From: Sphingomonas citri
GTDB lineage: Bacteria; Pseudomonadota; Alphaproteobacteria; Sphingomonadales; Sphingomonadaceae
Assembly (NCBI RefSeq): GCF_019429485.1
Contig: NZ_JAHXZN010000002.1
Span: 62,001 to 126,000 of the forward strand
Reading direction: 5' to 3'
DNA length: 64,000 nt
Shown here: positions 29,823-38,688 of the stretch, piece after piece
Layout: each line of letters begins with the position of its first letter
Position numbering within the stretch: the first letter of the stretch is position 1
The notes under the pieces: generated by a model
What the model saw: only the letters and a program-made list of their open reading frames with translations
Databases searched by the model: none
Told to the model about the DNA's origin: nothing
Position numbers and translations under genes: made by a program

Positions 29823-30299
29823 ATGGCGCGCGTCGGCATCATCATGGGATCCACCTCCGACTGGGAGACGATGCGGCACGCGAGCGAGACGCTCGACGCG
29901 CTCGGCGTCGCGCATGAGACCAAGGTCGTCTCGGCGCATCGCACCCCGCAGCGGCTCTATGAGTACGCCAGCGGCGCGGCGGAGCGCGGGCTCCAGGTGA
30001 TCGTCGCGGGCGCCGGCGGCGCGGCGCATCTGCCCGGCATGGCGGCCTCGATGACGCATCTGCCGGTTCTCGGCGTGCCGGTCGAGTCCAAGGCGCTCAA
30101 GGGCATGGATAGCCTGCTCTCGATCGTGCAGATGCCCGGCGGTGTCCCCGTCGGCACGCTCGCGATCGGCAAAGCGGGCGCGATCAACGCCGGCCTGCTC
30201 GCGGCCGCGATTCTCGCGCTCGGTGACGAAGATCTGTCGGCGCGGCTCCAGGCGTGGCGCGAGCGGCAGACCGAGTCGGTCGCGGTCGACCCCGCATGA
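29823..30299 (+). CDS. purE: 5-(carboxyamino)imidazole ribonucleotide mutase
   Basis: 158 aa class I PurE. It rearranges N5-CAIR to CAIR in purine synthesis. Motifs: [25 protein letters not shown] with the catalytic His, [42 protein letters not shown]. The stop overlaps purK by 4 bases, so the pair is translationally coupled. Confidence 0.97.
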   Translation: MARVGIIMGSTSDWETMRHASETLDALGVAHETKVVSAHRTPQRLYEYASGAAERGLQVIVAGAGGAAHLPGMAASMTHLPVLGVPVESKALKGMDSLLSIVQMPGGVPVGTLAIGKAGAINAGLLAAAILALGDEDLSARLQAWRERQTESVAVDPA

Positions 30300-31369
30300 G
30301 CGAGGGGCCGATCCCGCCGGGCAGCACGATCGGCATCCTCGGGGGAGGCCAGCTCGGGCGCATGATCGCCAGCGCCGCGGCGGATCTCGGCTATCGCACC
30401 CACGTTCTCGCACCCGATCGCGAGAGCGTCGCGGCGCAGACCGCCTCCTCGCTTACCCGCGCCGATTATCACAACAAGGTCGTGCTCGCCGACTTCGCCG
30501 CGCAGGTCGACGTCGTGACCTATGAGTTCGAGAATGTCGCCGCCGGCCCGGTCGAGTGGCTGGCCGAGCGCGTCCCCGTCTATCCCGGACCGAAGAGCCT
30601 CGCGGTGGCGCAGGACCGGGTCAAGGAGAAGAGCTTCGTCGAGCAGGTCGGCGGCCGTCCGGCACGCTGGCAGGCGGTGACCTCGCGCGAGGAGCTCGAC
30701 GCCGCGATCGCCGCGATCGGCTGCCCGGCGGTGCTCAAGACGACGCGCTTCGGCTATGACGGCAAGGGCCAGGCGCGGCTCGCCTCGCCTACCGACGCCG
30801 ACGCCGCCTGGGAGGCGATCGGCGGGCCGGCGGTGCTCGAGGCCTTCGTCGAGTTCAGCCACGAATTCTCGATCGTGCTGGTGCGCGGCCGCGACGGCGC
30901 GATGACGAGCTACCCGCCGCCGTGGAACGAGCATCGCGACGGCATCCTCCACCGCTCCACCCTCCCCGCCCCGCCCGAGATCGCGCGGCAGTGGACCGAG
31001 GCGGCCGCGCTCACCGGGCGCATCGCCGACGCGCTCGACCATGTCGGCGTGCTCACCTGCGAGTATTTCGCGAGCGCCGACGGCCCCGTGTTCAACGAGA
31101 TGGCGCCGCGCGTCCACAACAGCGGCCATTGGACGATCGAAGGTGCGGCGACCTCGCAGTTTGCCAACCACGTCCGCGCGATCTGCGGCCTGCCGCTGGG
31201 CGACACCGGGCTCACCGCGGCGCAGGTGGCGATGGAGAATCTGATCGGCGACGAGTGGGAGCGCTGGCCCGAGATCGTCGCCGAGCCGGACGCCTACCTC
31301 CACCTCTACGGCAAGCGCGAGAGCCGCGCCGGGCGCAAGATGGGGCATGTCACGCGCGTGACGCGCTGA
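30296..31369 (+). CDS. purK: 5-(carboxyamino)imidazole ribonucleotide synthase
   Basis: 357 aa ATP-grasp enzyme making N5-CAIR from AIR, bicarbonate and ATP; its product is used by PurE. Visible: N-terminal Rossmann-like [16 protein letters not shown], the ATP-grasp core with [25 protein letters not shown], and the metal site [22 protein letters not shown] 30296 lies in the overlap with purE. The end (GHVTRVTR) is normal. Confidence 0.97.
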   Translation: MSEGPIPPGSTIGILGGGQLGRMIASAAADLGYRTHVLAPDRESVAAQTASSLTRADYHNKVVLADFAAQVDVVTYEFENVAAGPVEWLAERVPVYPGPKSLAVAQDRVKEKSFVEQVGGRPARWQAVTSREELDAAIAAIGCPAVLKTTRFGYDGKGQARLASPTDADAAWEAIGGPAVLEAFVEFSHEFSIVLVRGRDGAMTSYPPPWNEHRDGILHRSTLPAPPEIARQWTEAAALTGRIADALDHVGVLTCEYFASADGPVFNEMAPRVHNSGHWTIEGAATSQFANHVRAICGLPLGDTGLTAAQVAMENLIGDEWERWPEIVAEPDAYLHLYGKRESRAGRKMGHVTRVTR

Positions 31370-31385
31370 GCCGGGCATCGCCGGC

Positions 31386-31995
31386 TCAGTAGAGATCCTT
31401 CCTCACCGCTTCCTGGTAGTCGGCGTCCAGCCGCGCGGCGTCGGCGGCCGACCCGCCGCTGAGCATCGCCTTCATCGCGCCGATCGACGACCGCGTCGCG
31501 CGCGAGCTGCGCGTCGGGCGACCAGAGCCGCGCCCGGTTGATCGCCTTGCCGCAGTGGAACAGCACCTGCTCGACCGCCACGACGATGGCGGTCTTGGGT
31601 CGCTTGCCGCTCTCGTTCAGATGCTCGAGCAAAGCCGCGTCGTCGCTGATGCGACCGCGCCCGTTAATCCGGAGGAAGACGTCGAGACCGGGGAAGAGGA
31701 AGAGCAGCGCCAGCCGATCGTCCTCGACGAGATTATGCAGCGTCTCGATCCGGTTGTTGCCGGGCCAGTCGGCGAAGGCGACGTGCGCGGGATCGACCAC
31801 GCGGACGAAGCCGGGTGGGCCGCCGCGCGGCGACACGTCGAGCCCCTCGTCACGCCCGCTGGCGAGACAGAAGAAGCTGGCCTGCTTGACATAGGCCTCG
31901 TGGAAATCGATCAGCCGCGGCAGCACCGCGCGCTGGATCGTCTCGGCCGGCGGCGCATAGAGGCGGTCGAGGTCGGCGGCGGTGAGATCAGGCAT
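31386..31995 (-). pseudogene. PPOX-family flavin/F420-type protein, apparently frameshifted near its C-terminus
   Basis: The N-terminal about 165 residues look intact: ASFFCLASGRDEGLDVSPRGG, GFVRVVDPAHVAFADWPGNNR, DVFLRINGRGRI, QVLFHCGKAINRARLW, typical of the pyridoxamine 5'-phosphate oxidase-like family (MSMEG_1061 group). After LWSPDAQLARDA the frame becomes Arg-rich and runs on into purK. One base away, the frame resumes sense (SSIGAMKAMLSGGSA, then QEAVRKDLY) and stops at 31386-31388, clear of purK. This places a one-base insertion (or two-base loss) near 31491. It may be a real mutation or a sequencing error; family members would otherwise be about 200 aa. Substrate unknown. Confidence 0.72.
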
Positions 31996-32296
31996 CGACG
32001 TTTCCGATGGATCATCGGGCTATAGTCTCTGGCACAGCGCTGCCCACAGGCGCGCTGACCCGGAACGGCGTTCGCAAGAGAGTCCGATCCACCCATATAG
32101 AATGGTGCTCCCGCGAACGCAGGAGTCCAGTGCTGCCGACGTGACGCTCGTGGCTCTGGGCTCCTGCCTCCGCAGGAGCACGCGGCTGGTTCACACCAGA
32201 TGGATCGCACGCTAGCGCACCGGCGCGCGCGGGAGCAAAGCCGCCCGCGGCGGGTTGCCATCGCGTAACGATCTTCTTCCCACCGAGGCTCACCGA
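31996..32296. repeat. Intergenic region with CTCCTGCG-type inverted pair
   Basis: 301 bases between the frameshifted PPOX gene and the AI-2E transporter gene, divergently placed. No gene is seen. Two palindromic units occur at 32108-32130 (CTCCCGCGAACGCAGGAG) and 32157-32180 (CTCCTGCCTCCGCAGGAG), an inverted pair of the dispersed repeat family in a diverged form. Confidence 0.6.
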
Positions 32297-33433
32297 ATGA
32301 CGATCCCGCGGCGCCGTGTCGAGAACGGCGGCTTGCTCCTGTTCCTGCTGCTCATCAGCGTCGCGCTGGTGGCGGTAGTGTCCACTTTCCTCGGCGCGCT
32401 ACTCTGGGCCGCGCTGGCGGCACTGCTGTTCCAGCCGCTCTACCAGCGACTGCTCAAACGCTGGCCCGACCGGCGCAACATGGCCGCGGCGGTGACGCTG
32501 CTGATCATCACGGTCGCGGTGGTGATCCCGGCGCTGATCGTCGGCAGCCTCGTCGTCGACCAGGCGGCGGGTGTCTACACCCAGATCCGCGGCGGCCAGA
32601 TCAATTTCGCGACCTATTTCCAGCAGGTCCACGACGCGCTGCCCGAGCGACTGCAACGGCTGGTGGACAGCTCGGGCTTCAACAGCTTCGAGCGCGCGCA
32701 GGCGCAGCTCAGCACGGCGGTGAGCAACAGCGCGAGCACGCTGACGCGCCGCGCGCTGTCGATAGGCGCCAACGCCGCCGCCTTCCTGCTGGCGTTCGGC
32801 GTCGGGCTGTACGTCACCTTCTTCCTGCTGCGTGACGGCGACCGGATCGGTCCGGCGGTGGTGCGCGCGCTGCCGCTCGAGCCCGCGGTGGCCGCCAAGC
32901 TGGCGGACAAGTTCGTCGCGGTGGTGCGCGCCACGATCAAGGGGTCGGGCGTGGTCGCGATCGTGCAGGGGGCGCTCGGCGCGGTGACCTTCTGGATCGT
33001 CGGCCTGCCCGCGGCGCTGCTGTGGGGCATCCTGATGGCGATCGCGGCGCTGCTCCCCGCGGTCGGGCCGGCGATCATCTGGGCGCCGGTCGCGCTCTAC
33101 CTCTTCGCCACCGGGGCGATCTGGCAGGCGGTGGTGGTGATCCTGTCGGGCGTGCTGGTGATCGGCTTGGCCGACAATATCCTCCGCCCGATCCTGGTGG
33201 GCCGCGACACCGGCATCCCCGACTGGCTGGTGCTGGTGACGACGCTGGGCGGGATCGACCTGGTCGGGCTCAGCGGCATCGTGGTCGGGCCGCTGGTCGG
33301 CGCATTGTTCATCACCGGCTGGCAGGTGCTGACGGAGCAGCGCGCGGCGCAGCGGAGTGTAGACGACACTCCCTCCCCTTCAGGGGAGGGTCGGGGTGGG
33401 GCGTCGCCGTCTCATCGAGACCAGCGCGCCTGA
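32297..33433 (+). CDS. AI-2E family transporter (PerM/TqsA type)
   Basis: 378 aa inner membrane protein with about eight hydrophobic segments: LLLFLLLISVALVAVVSTFL, then WAALAALLFQPLYQRLL, VTLLIITVAVVIPALIVGSL and others, and the family signature region GLPAALLWGILMAIAALLPAVGP and DNILRPILVG. The family contains autoinducer-2 exporters, Na/H antiporters and porters of unknown substrate. ATG 32297 is chosen; a start 14 codons upstream is less likely. The last roughly 20 codons are encoded by a CCCTCCCC-type repeat, so the C-terminal tail (SPSGEGRGG) is probably not functional. Confidence 0.9.
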   Translation: MTIPRRRVENGGLLLFLLLISVALVAVVSTFLGALLWAALAALLFQPLYQRLLKRWPDRRNMAAAVTLLIITVAVVIPALIVGSLVVDQAAGVYTQIRGGQINFATYFQQVHDALPERLQRLVDSSGFNSFERAQAQLSTAVSNSASTLTRRALSIGANAAAFLLAFGVGLYVTFFLLRDGDRIGPAVVRALPLEPAVAAKLADKFVAVVRATIKGSGVVAIVQGALGAVTFWIVGLPAALLWGILMAIAALLPAVGPAIIWAPVALYLFATGAIWQAVVVILSGVLVIGLADNILRPILVGRDTGIPDWLVLVTTLGGIDLVGLSGIVVGPLVGALFITGWQVLTEQRAAQRSVDDTPSPSGEGRGGASPSHRDQRA

Positions 33434-33474
33434 GGAGACGCCCCACCCCAACCCCTCCTCTGAAGAGGAGGGGC
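33371..33474. repeat. CCCTCCCC inverted pair extending into the AI-2E gene
   Basis: The first unit (CCCTCCCCTTCAGGGGAGGG, then TCGGGGTGGGGCGTC) covers 33371-33405 inside the coding region of the transporter. The second, in reverse orientation (GACGCCCCACCCCAACCCCTCC..., 33438-33474), lies after the stop. Both are near-complements of each other and share the sequence type at 26092-26193. The pair could also act as a bidirectional terminator between convergent genes. Confidence 0.75.
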
Positions 33475-33481
33475 TAAGAGC

Positions 33482-33781
33482 TCACCCCACGCGCGTGCCC
33501 GACAGCGGGAAGCTGCCGAACGCGCCCGCGCCGACGCTGCCGGTGATCGTGTCGCCGTCGACCGTCGCGGAAATGTCGAGCGTCATCGGCATCGGCGAGG
33601 TCATCTGCTGCTTCCACGCCAGCGTGTCGCCGTTCACCGAACCCTGCACGTCCGAGGCGCCCATCGCCCCCGAGGCCTGACCGGTGAAGCTGTCGCCCTG
33701 CGACGTCACCGTCAGCGTCAGCTTCTGATCGCCCAGCGGCGACTTCACGGTGCAATCGTAGGTTCCGTCGACTCCGGCCAT
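33482..33781 (-). CDS. Small conserved beta-rich protein downstream of the M16 peptidase
   Basis: 99 aa from ATG at 33781 (MAGVDGTYDCTVKSPLGDQ), preceded by GAGGAGA. The sequence alternates short strands and Gly/Asp turns (LTLTVTSQGDSFTGQASG, then LDISATVDGDTITGSVGAG), resembling small lipocalin-like or adhesin-type domains. No signal peptide. It starts 10 bases after the M16 peptidase stop, so the two form an operon. I do not recognise a named family; the longer frame toward 33883 is shadow of the peptidase gene. Confidence 0.7.
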   Translation of the reverse strand: MAGVDGTYDCTVKSPLGDQKLTLTVTSQGDSFTGQASGAMGASDVQGSVNGDTLAWKQQMTSPMPMTLDISATVDGDTITGSVGAGAFGSFPLSGTRVG

Positions 33782-33791
33782 CACGCTCTCC

Positions 33792-36656
33792 TCATTTCGT
33801 GGCGGCAGCAGGCGTCGCCGCGGGCGGCGTGCCCGCGACCGCGGATGCCGCCATGACCTCCACCGGCAACCCCAAGGAGTCAAGCTGCGGCTTCACCTTT
33901 GCGGCCTCGCCCACGACCACCCAGACGAAGCGCGCCGGGTCGATCGCGGCCTTGGTCGCCGCGGTCACCTGCGGCAGCGTCAGCGCGCGGTACTTCTGCG
34001 GGAGCGTCGCGTAATAATCGTCGGGCCGGCGGTAGAGGTCGTTCGACTGCATCGCGTCGAGCACGTTGTCCGACGTCTCGAACTCGCCCGAGAGCGAGCG
34101 CGTGCCGCCGTTGATCGCGCGCTCGAACTCGGCCTGCGTCATCGGCTGCGACGTGAGGTACTGCGCGATGTCGCCGCGCAGCGCCGCGACCGCCGGTCCG
34201 GTCTGGTCGGCCTGCACCGGCGCCGACACCACATAGGGCGCGGCGAAGGCGTTGCGGCTGAAGTTGCCGCCGACGCCGTAGGACCAATGCTTGCTCTCGC
34301 GCAGGTCCATGTTGAGCCGGCCGAGGAAGCTGCCGCCCAGCGCGTCGTTGCCGACCTCGACCGGCAGCAGGTCGTCGGTGCCCCTGAGCCCCGTCTGCAC
34401 GCCGCCCGCGATCAGCGACTGCGGGCTGTCCGGGCGATCAATCAAGACGATGCGCGGGCTGGCCGAGGTGACCCGCGCCGGGAAGGTCTTGGTCCCCGCG
34501 GCGCCGTCGGCACGCCAGTCGCCGAAGCGAGCCTCCATCACGCGCTGCACCTCGGCGAGCGGGCGATCGGAGACGACGAAGATCTTCGCCTTGTCGGGAC
34601 GCAGCCAGGCCTGGCGGAAGGCGAGCAGGTCGGCGCGGGTCAGCGCCGCGACCGCGGCCGGATCACCCGACCCCTGCGCCTTGGCATAAGGCGAGCCGGG
34701 CGAGACCAGCTTGGGCAGCACGCGCCGCGCCAGTCCGTTGGGGCTGGTCAGCTCCTGCGCGATCGCGGTGAGCTGCTGCGTCTTGACGCGCCCCAGCTCG
34801 GCCTCGGCGAAGGAAGGCTCGCGCGCGATGCTCGCCCACAGCGCGGCGCCGGCGTCGAGATTGGCGCTGGGCACGCGCAGCCCCAGCGAGGTGCGGTCGG
34901 CGCTGCTGCCGCTCGAGATCGATGCGCCGAGCCGCTCGCGCGCCTCCGCGATCTGGATCGAGTTCAGCTCGCGCGTGCCCTCGTCCATCATCGCCAGCGT
35001 CAGCTGCTGCGTGCCCAGCTTGTCGGCGACGTCGGCGGCGACGCCCGCGTCGAAGCTGAGCACCGCCTGGGTGACCGGCACCGCGCCGCGCTGCGCGTAG
35101 ACCAGCTCGATCCCGTTCGACAGCCGCGCGCGCTCCACCTTGGGGAAGCTGAGCGCGCCGATCGGGCCGACGTCGGGCAGCGGCCCGCGCGTGCCCTTGG
35201 GCGGCTGCTCGGGCGCCTCCTTCACCGGCGCGGGCGGCGGCACCTTGCTCTCGGCGTAGGCGTCGCGCTGGCCGTTCACGATCTGGAGCGAATAGGCCGG
35301 GCGCGTCAGCCATTTGGCCGCGGCGGCGCGGACGCTCGCGGGGGTCTGCGCGGCGAGTGCGGCGAGCTGCTTCTTGTAGAAGCCGGGATCGTCCGAGTAG
35401 AGCGCGCCCTCGGCGAGCGCCACCGCCTTGCCGCCGAAGCCGCCGACCGCCTCGAGCCCGCCGATCCGCGCCGCGACCGTGCTGGTGACGTAGCGCGCGA
35501 CCTCGTCGGCGCTGGGGCCGTCCTTGATGAAGTCGGCGACGAGCTGGTCCATCCGCGCCTGCACCTGCGCCGCGTCGACGCCGGGCCGGACCATGGCGAT
35601 CAGCTGGAAGGTGCCGACCTGCGCGAAGCTCTCATATTCCGCCGACGCCTGCACCGCGAGCTTCTCGCCCTTGACGAGCACGTTGTCGAAGCGCGAGCTG
35701 GCCAGCCCGCCGAGCACGCCGGCGGCGACCTCCAGCGCGGGCGCGTCACGGTCGTTGAGGCCGGGCACCGCCCATTCCTTCATCACCAATGTCGCGGCGA
35801 CGCGGTCCTTCATGATCTCGCTGGCCTTGCCCGGCAGCGACGAGGGCACCGGCGCGGGCGGCGCGACGCTCTTCGGCCCCGCCGCGATCGCGCCGAAATA
35901 TTTCTCCACCTTGGCGCGGGCGGTGGCGAGGTCGACGTCGCCGGCGAGCACGAGGACGGCGTTGTTGGGGCCGTAGTGACTGCGGAACCACTCCTTCACG
36001 TCGGCGAGGCTGGCGGCGTCGAGGTCGGCCATCGAGCCGATCGTGGTGTGGCCATACGGATGGCTCGCGGGGAACAACCCTTCGGTCGCCTTGTAGCGCA
36101 GCAGACCATAGGGCTGGTTGTCGCCCTGGCGCTTCTCGTTCTGGACGACGCCGCGCTGCTCGTCGAGCACGCTCTGGGTGATCGCGCCGGTGAGATAGCC
36201 CATCCGATCAGATTCGAGGAACAAGGCGCGGTCGAGCGCGGCGGTCGGCACCGTCTCAAAGTAATTCGTGCGGTCGAAATAGGTCGTGCCGTTGAAGTCG
36301 GTCGCGCCGACCTGCTGGAGCGGCTCGAAGAAGTCGCCCGGCGCGTTCTCGCTGCCGTTGAACATCAGGTGCTCGAACAGGTGCGCGAAGCCGGTCTTGC
36401 CCTGCGGCTCGTGCTTCGACCCGACGTCGTACCAGACGCTGACCGCGACGATCGGCGCCTTGCGATCGGTATGGACGATCACGCGGAGGCCGTTCTTGAG
36501 CGTGAACTGCTGGTAGGGAATGTCGATCGCCTTCACCAGCTCGGACACCGGGGCGGCGGCGGGCAGCGGGGCGGGCGCCTGCGCCCCGACGACGGCGGGA
36601 GCGGCGACCAACGCGAGCGCGGAGCCGCTCACCAACAACACACGACGGACCAACAT
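33792..36656 (-). CDS. Secreted M16 (pitrilysin-type) zinc metallopeptidase, two-half fused form
   Basis: 954 aa. Signal peptide (MLVRRVLLVSGSALALVAAPAVVGAQA), then the N-terminal M16 domain with the inverted zinc motif HLFEH (92-96) and the distal Glu in NEKRQGDNQ (E174). The second half repeats the M16 fold without the HxxEH, as in fused pitrilysin and PqqL-like enzymes. It probably degrades short peptides in the periplasm. ATG 36656 has a GGAG Shine-Dalgarno; the TTG at 36689 is rejected. A small gene follows 10 bases after the stop. Confidence 0.93.
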   Translation of the reverse strand: MLVRRVLLVSGSALALVAAPAVVGAQAPAPLPAAAPVSELVKAIDIPYQQFTLKNGLRVIVHTDRKAPIVAVSVWYDVGSKHEPQGKTGFAHLFEHLMFNGSENAPGDFFEPLQQVGATDFNGTTYFDRTNYFETVPTAALDRALFLESDRMGYLTGAITQSVLDEQRGVVQNEKRQGDNQPYGLLRYKATEGLFPASHPYGHTTIGSMADLDAASLADVKEWFRSHYGPNNAVLVLAGDVDLATARAKVEKYFGAIAAGPKSVAPPAPVPSSLPGKASEIMKDRVAATLVMKEWAVPGLNDRDAPALEVAAGVLGGLASSRFDNVLVKGEKLAVQASAEYESFAQVGTFQLIAMVRPGVDAAQVQARMDQLVADFIKDGPSADEVARYVTSTVAARIGGLEAVGGFGGKAVALAEGALYSDDPGFYKKQLAALAAQTPASVRAAAAKWLTRPAYSLQIVNGQRDAYAESKVPPPAPVKEAPEQPPKGTRGPLPDVGPIGALSFPKVERARLSNGIELVYAQRGAVPVTQAVLSFDAGVAADVADKLGTQQLTLAMMDEGTRELNSIQIAEARERLGASISSGSSADRTSLGLRVPSANLDAGAALWASIAREPSFAEAELGRVKTQQLTAIAQELTSPNGLARRVLPKLVSPGSPYAKAQGSGDPAAVAALTRADLLAFRQAWLRPDKAKIFVVSDRPLAEVQRVMEARFGDWRADGAAGTKTFPARVTSASPRIVLIDRPDSPQSLIAGGVQTGLRGTDDLLPVEVGNDALGGSFLGRLNMDLRESKHWSYGVGGNFSRNAFAAPYVVSAPVQADQTGPAVAALRGDIAQYLTSQPMTQAEFERAINGGTRSLSGEFETSDNVLDAMQSNDLYRRPDDYYATLPQKYRALTLPQVTAATKAAIDPARFVWVVVGEAAKVKPQLDSLGLPVEVMAASAVAGTPPAATPAAATK

Positions 36657-36741
36657 CCAAGCTCCAAACGACGAAAAGCGGAGCACCAACCTTAGCGAAC
36701 CGCGCCACCGTCACAAGCGCGCGTGTCCCGGCACCAGAAAC

Positions 36742-36751
36742 ATTGCGCAAT
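36742..36751. promoter_or_regulatory. Palindrome ATTGCGCAAT upstream of marR
   Basis: A perfect 10-base palindrome 51 bases before the chosen marR start, in an AT-richer gap between the divergent M16 peptidase gene and the efflux operon. A second half-like element (TTGCCAAT, 36787-36794) lies nearer the start. Sites of this shape suit MarR-family autoregulation. The assignment is inferred from position only. Confidence 0.4.
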
Positions 36752-36802
36752 ATGGGCTACACAATCGTTGACTGCCGATGCAACCATTGCCAATGCACCG
36801 AT

Positions 36803-37267
36803 ATGGCTTTCTACGACTCAGCGAGTTTCGAGCGCGACCGCGCGATCGGCTATCTGCTCCGCGTGTGCAGCCAGCACGGGATGGCGCAGCTCGATCGCGC
36901 CTTCGCGGACGAGGATCTCACCGCGATGCACTGGGCCACGATGCTGAGCATCGCGCTCGACCGCGACGCCACCTGCGCGATCGTGGCGCGCGACATGGCC
37001 TATGACAAAGGCGCGATGTCGCGGATGATCGACGTGCTCGAGGCGCGCGGGCTGGTCCGGCGCGAGCGCAACAGCGACGATCGCCGCTGCAACAACCTGA
37101 CGCTCACGCCCGAAGGCGCGGCGCTGACCGAACGCTGCCGCCTGATCGCGCTCGCGCTCTGGAACGAGTGGCTGGAGGGCTGGTCAGACGAGGAAGTCAC
37201 CCTGTTCATCGCGCAGCTGCAACGGCTGCACCGCACCATGGAGGCCGCTGGCCCATGCGCCGCCTGA
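36803..37267 (+). CDS. MarR-family transcriptional regulator of the efflux operon
   Basis: 154 aa from ATG 36803 (MAFYDSASFERDRAIGYLLR); ATG 36752 is an alternative that would add a Cys-rich lead-in. The winged helix is visible: CAIVARDMAYDKGAMSRMIDVLEARGLVRRERNSDDRRCNNLTLTPEG. MarR/EmrR-type repressors release DNA on binding aromatic compounds. It is the first gene of a four-gene operon; the next gene overlaps it by 13 bases, so it probably represses its own operon. Confidence 0.9.
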   Translation: MAFYDSASFERDRAIGYLLRVCSQHGMAQLDRAFADEDLTAMHWATMLSIALDRDATCAIVARDMAYDKGAMSRMIDVLEARGLVRRERNSDDRRCNNLTLTPEGAALTERCRLIALALWNEWLEGWSDEEVTLFIAQLQRLHRTMEAAGPCAA

Positions 37268-38688
37268 TCCCGCTCTCCGCCGCGCTGCTCGCCAGCGCCT
37301 GCGCGGTTCCCGGCTCGCCGCCGGTAACCGTCGCAAAGACCGCGCCCGACCTCGCGCTCGCCGGCCCCTCGGTGACGCTCGCGCCCGACTGGTGGAGCGC
37401 GATCGGCGACCCGCAGCTCGACCGCCTCGTCGCCGACGCGCTGGCGGGCAACCCCTCGCTCGACGCCGCCGCGGCGCGCGTGCGCCAGGCCGAGGCGGCG
37501 CTGGCGCGCCAGGACGCCGAGCTGCGCCCCGACGCCGCGCTCGACGTCAACGTCCAGGGCCAGCGGCTGTCGAGCAACTATATCATTCCCCCGCCCTTCG
37601 CCGGCACGGTGCGCGCGCTCGGCACTGGTCAGGCGGGGCTCAACTGGAACCTCGACCTGTTCGGCCGGCAGAAGGCCGCGATCGCGGGTGCCGCGGCGCA
37701 GCTCCAGGCGGCCGAATATGACCGGGCCGCCGCGCGGCTGATGCTCGCTGGCGCAGTGGTGCAGAGCTATGTCGAGCTGGCGCGCGCCGAGCGCCAGGCG
37801 GCGATCGCCGAGCGCACCATCGCGACTCGGCAGCAGTCGCTCGGGCTGGTCCAGGTGCGCGAGCGCAACCGGCTCGCCAGCCGCATCGACATCACCGCGG
37901 CGCAGACGCTCGTGTCGCAGGCGCAGCTCGCTTTGGTGCAGGCGCAGGGCGCGCGCGCGCTTGCCGCCGACGCGCTCGCCGCGCTGGCGGGGCGCGGCGG
38001 CGACTATGCCCGCGCGCTCCAGCCGACTCGGCTCGCCGCCGACGCCGCGCTGCCGGTGCCGGCGACGCTGCCGGCCGACCTGCTCGCGCGCCGCCCCGAC
38101 GTCGCTGCCGCACAGGCGCGCATCGCCGCCGCCGCGGCGCAGCGCCAGGTCGCGCGCCGCGCCTTCTATCCCAACATCAACCTCTCGGCGCTCGTTGGGC
38201 TGCAGGCGATCGGCTTCGGCAATTTCGTCGATCTGTCGTCCGGGATCGCGGGGGGTGGCGCAGCGATCCATCTGCCGCTCTTCGACAGCGGGCGGCGGAC
38301 CGCTGAGCTGCGCGGCGCCACCGCCGCGGTCGACGTCGCCACCGCGCAGTACAATGAGTCGGTCGTCGCCGCCGCGCGCGACGCCGCCGATGCGATCGCG
38401 CGCGTCCAGGCCTCCGACGCCGCGCGCGTGCGCCAGCGCGAGGTGGTGACCGGGCTGGCCGAGACCAACCGGCTCAACGGCGTGCGCGTGCAGAGCGGGC
38501 TGTCGAGCCGGCTCGACCTGGTCAACACCGACATCCGCCTGCTCGACGCAGAGCTGGCCGACGCCAACCTCGCGATCGACTCACTGGCGGCGCGCGCGCA
38601 GCTCGCCACCGCGCTCGGCGGCGGCTTCGCGCCGCCGACGTCCGCCACCCCCCTTTCCGCCACCGGCGCCCAGGACCTGTCCCGATGA
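37255..38688 (+). CDS. NodT-family outer membrane efflux lipoprotein
   Basis: 477 aa. Signal peptide with a lipobox-like ASAC (C16). Two tandem TolC-like repeats are seen, with typical segments: DWWSAIGDPQLDRLVADALAGNPSLDAAAARVRQAEA, LNWNLDLFGRQKAAIAGA, PADLLARRPDVAAAQARIAAAAAQRQVARRAFYPN. It would be the outer membrane channel of a tripartite pump with EmrA and EmrB downstream. The start overlaps marR by 13 bases, and its end overlaps emrA by 4 bases. Confidence 0.92.
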   Translation: MRRLIPLSAALLASACAVPGSPPVTVAKTAPDLALAGPSVTLAPDWWSAIGDPQLDRLVADALAGNPSLDAAAARVRQAEAALARQDAELRPDAALDVNVQGQRLSSNYIIPPPFAGTVRALGTGQAGLNWNLDLFGRQKAAIAGAAAQLQAAEYDRAAARLMLAGAVVQSYVELARAERQAAIAERTIATRQQSLGLVQVRERNRLASRIDITAAQTLVSQAQLALVQAQGARALAADALAALAGRGGDYARALQPTRLAADAALPVPATLPADLLARRPDVAAAQARIAAAAAQRQVARRAFYPNINLSALVGLQAIGFGNFVDLSSGIAGGGAAIHLPLFDSGRRTAELRGATAAVDVATAQYNESVVAAARDAADAIARVQASDAARVRQREVVTGLAETNRLNGVRVQSGLSSRLDLVNTDIRLLDAELADANLAIDSLAARAQLATALGGGFAPPTSATPLSATGAQDLSR

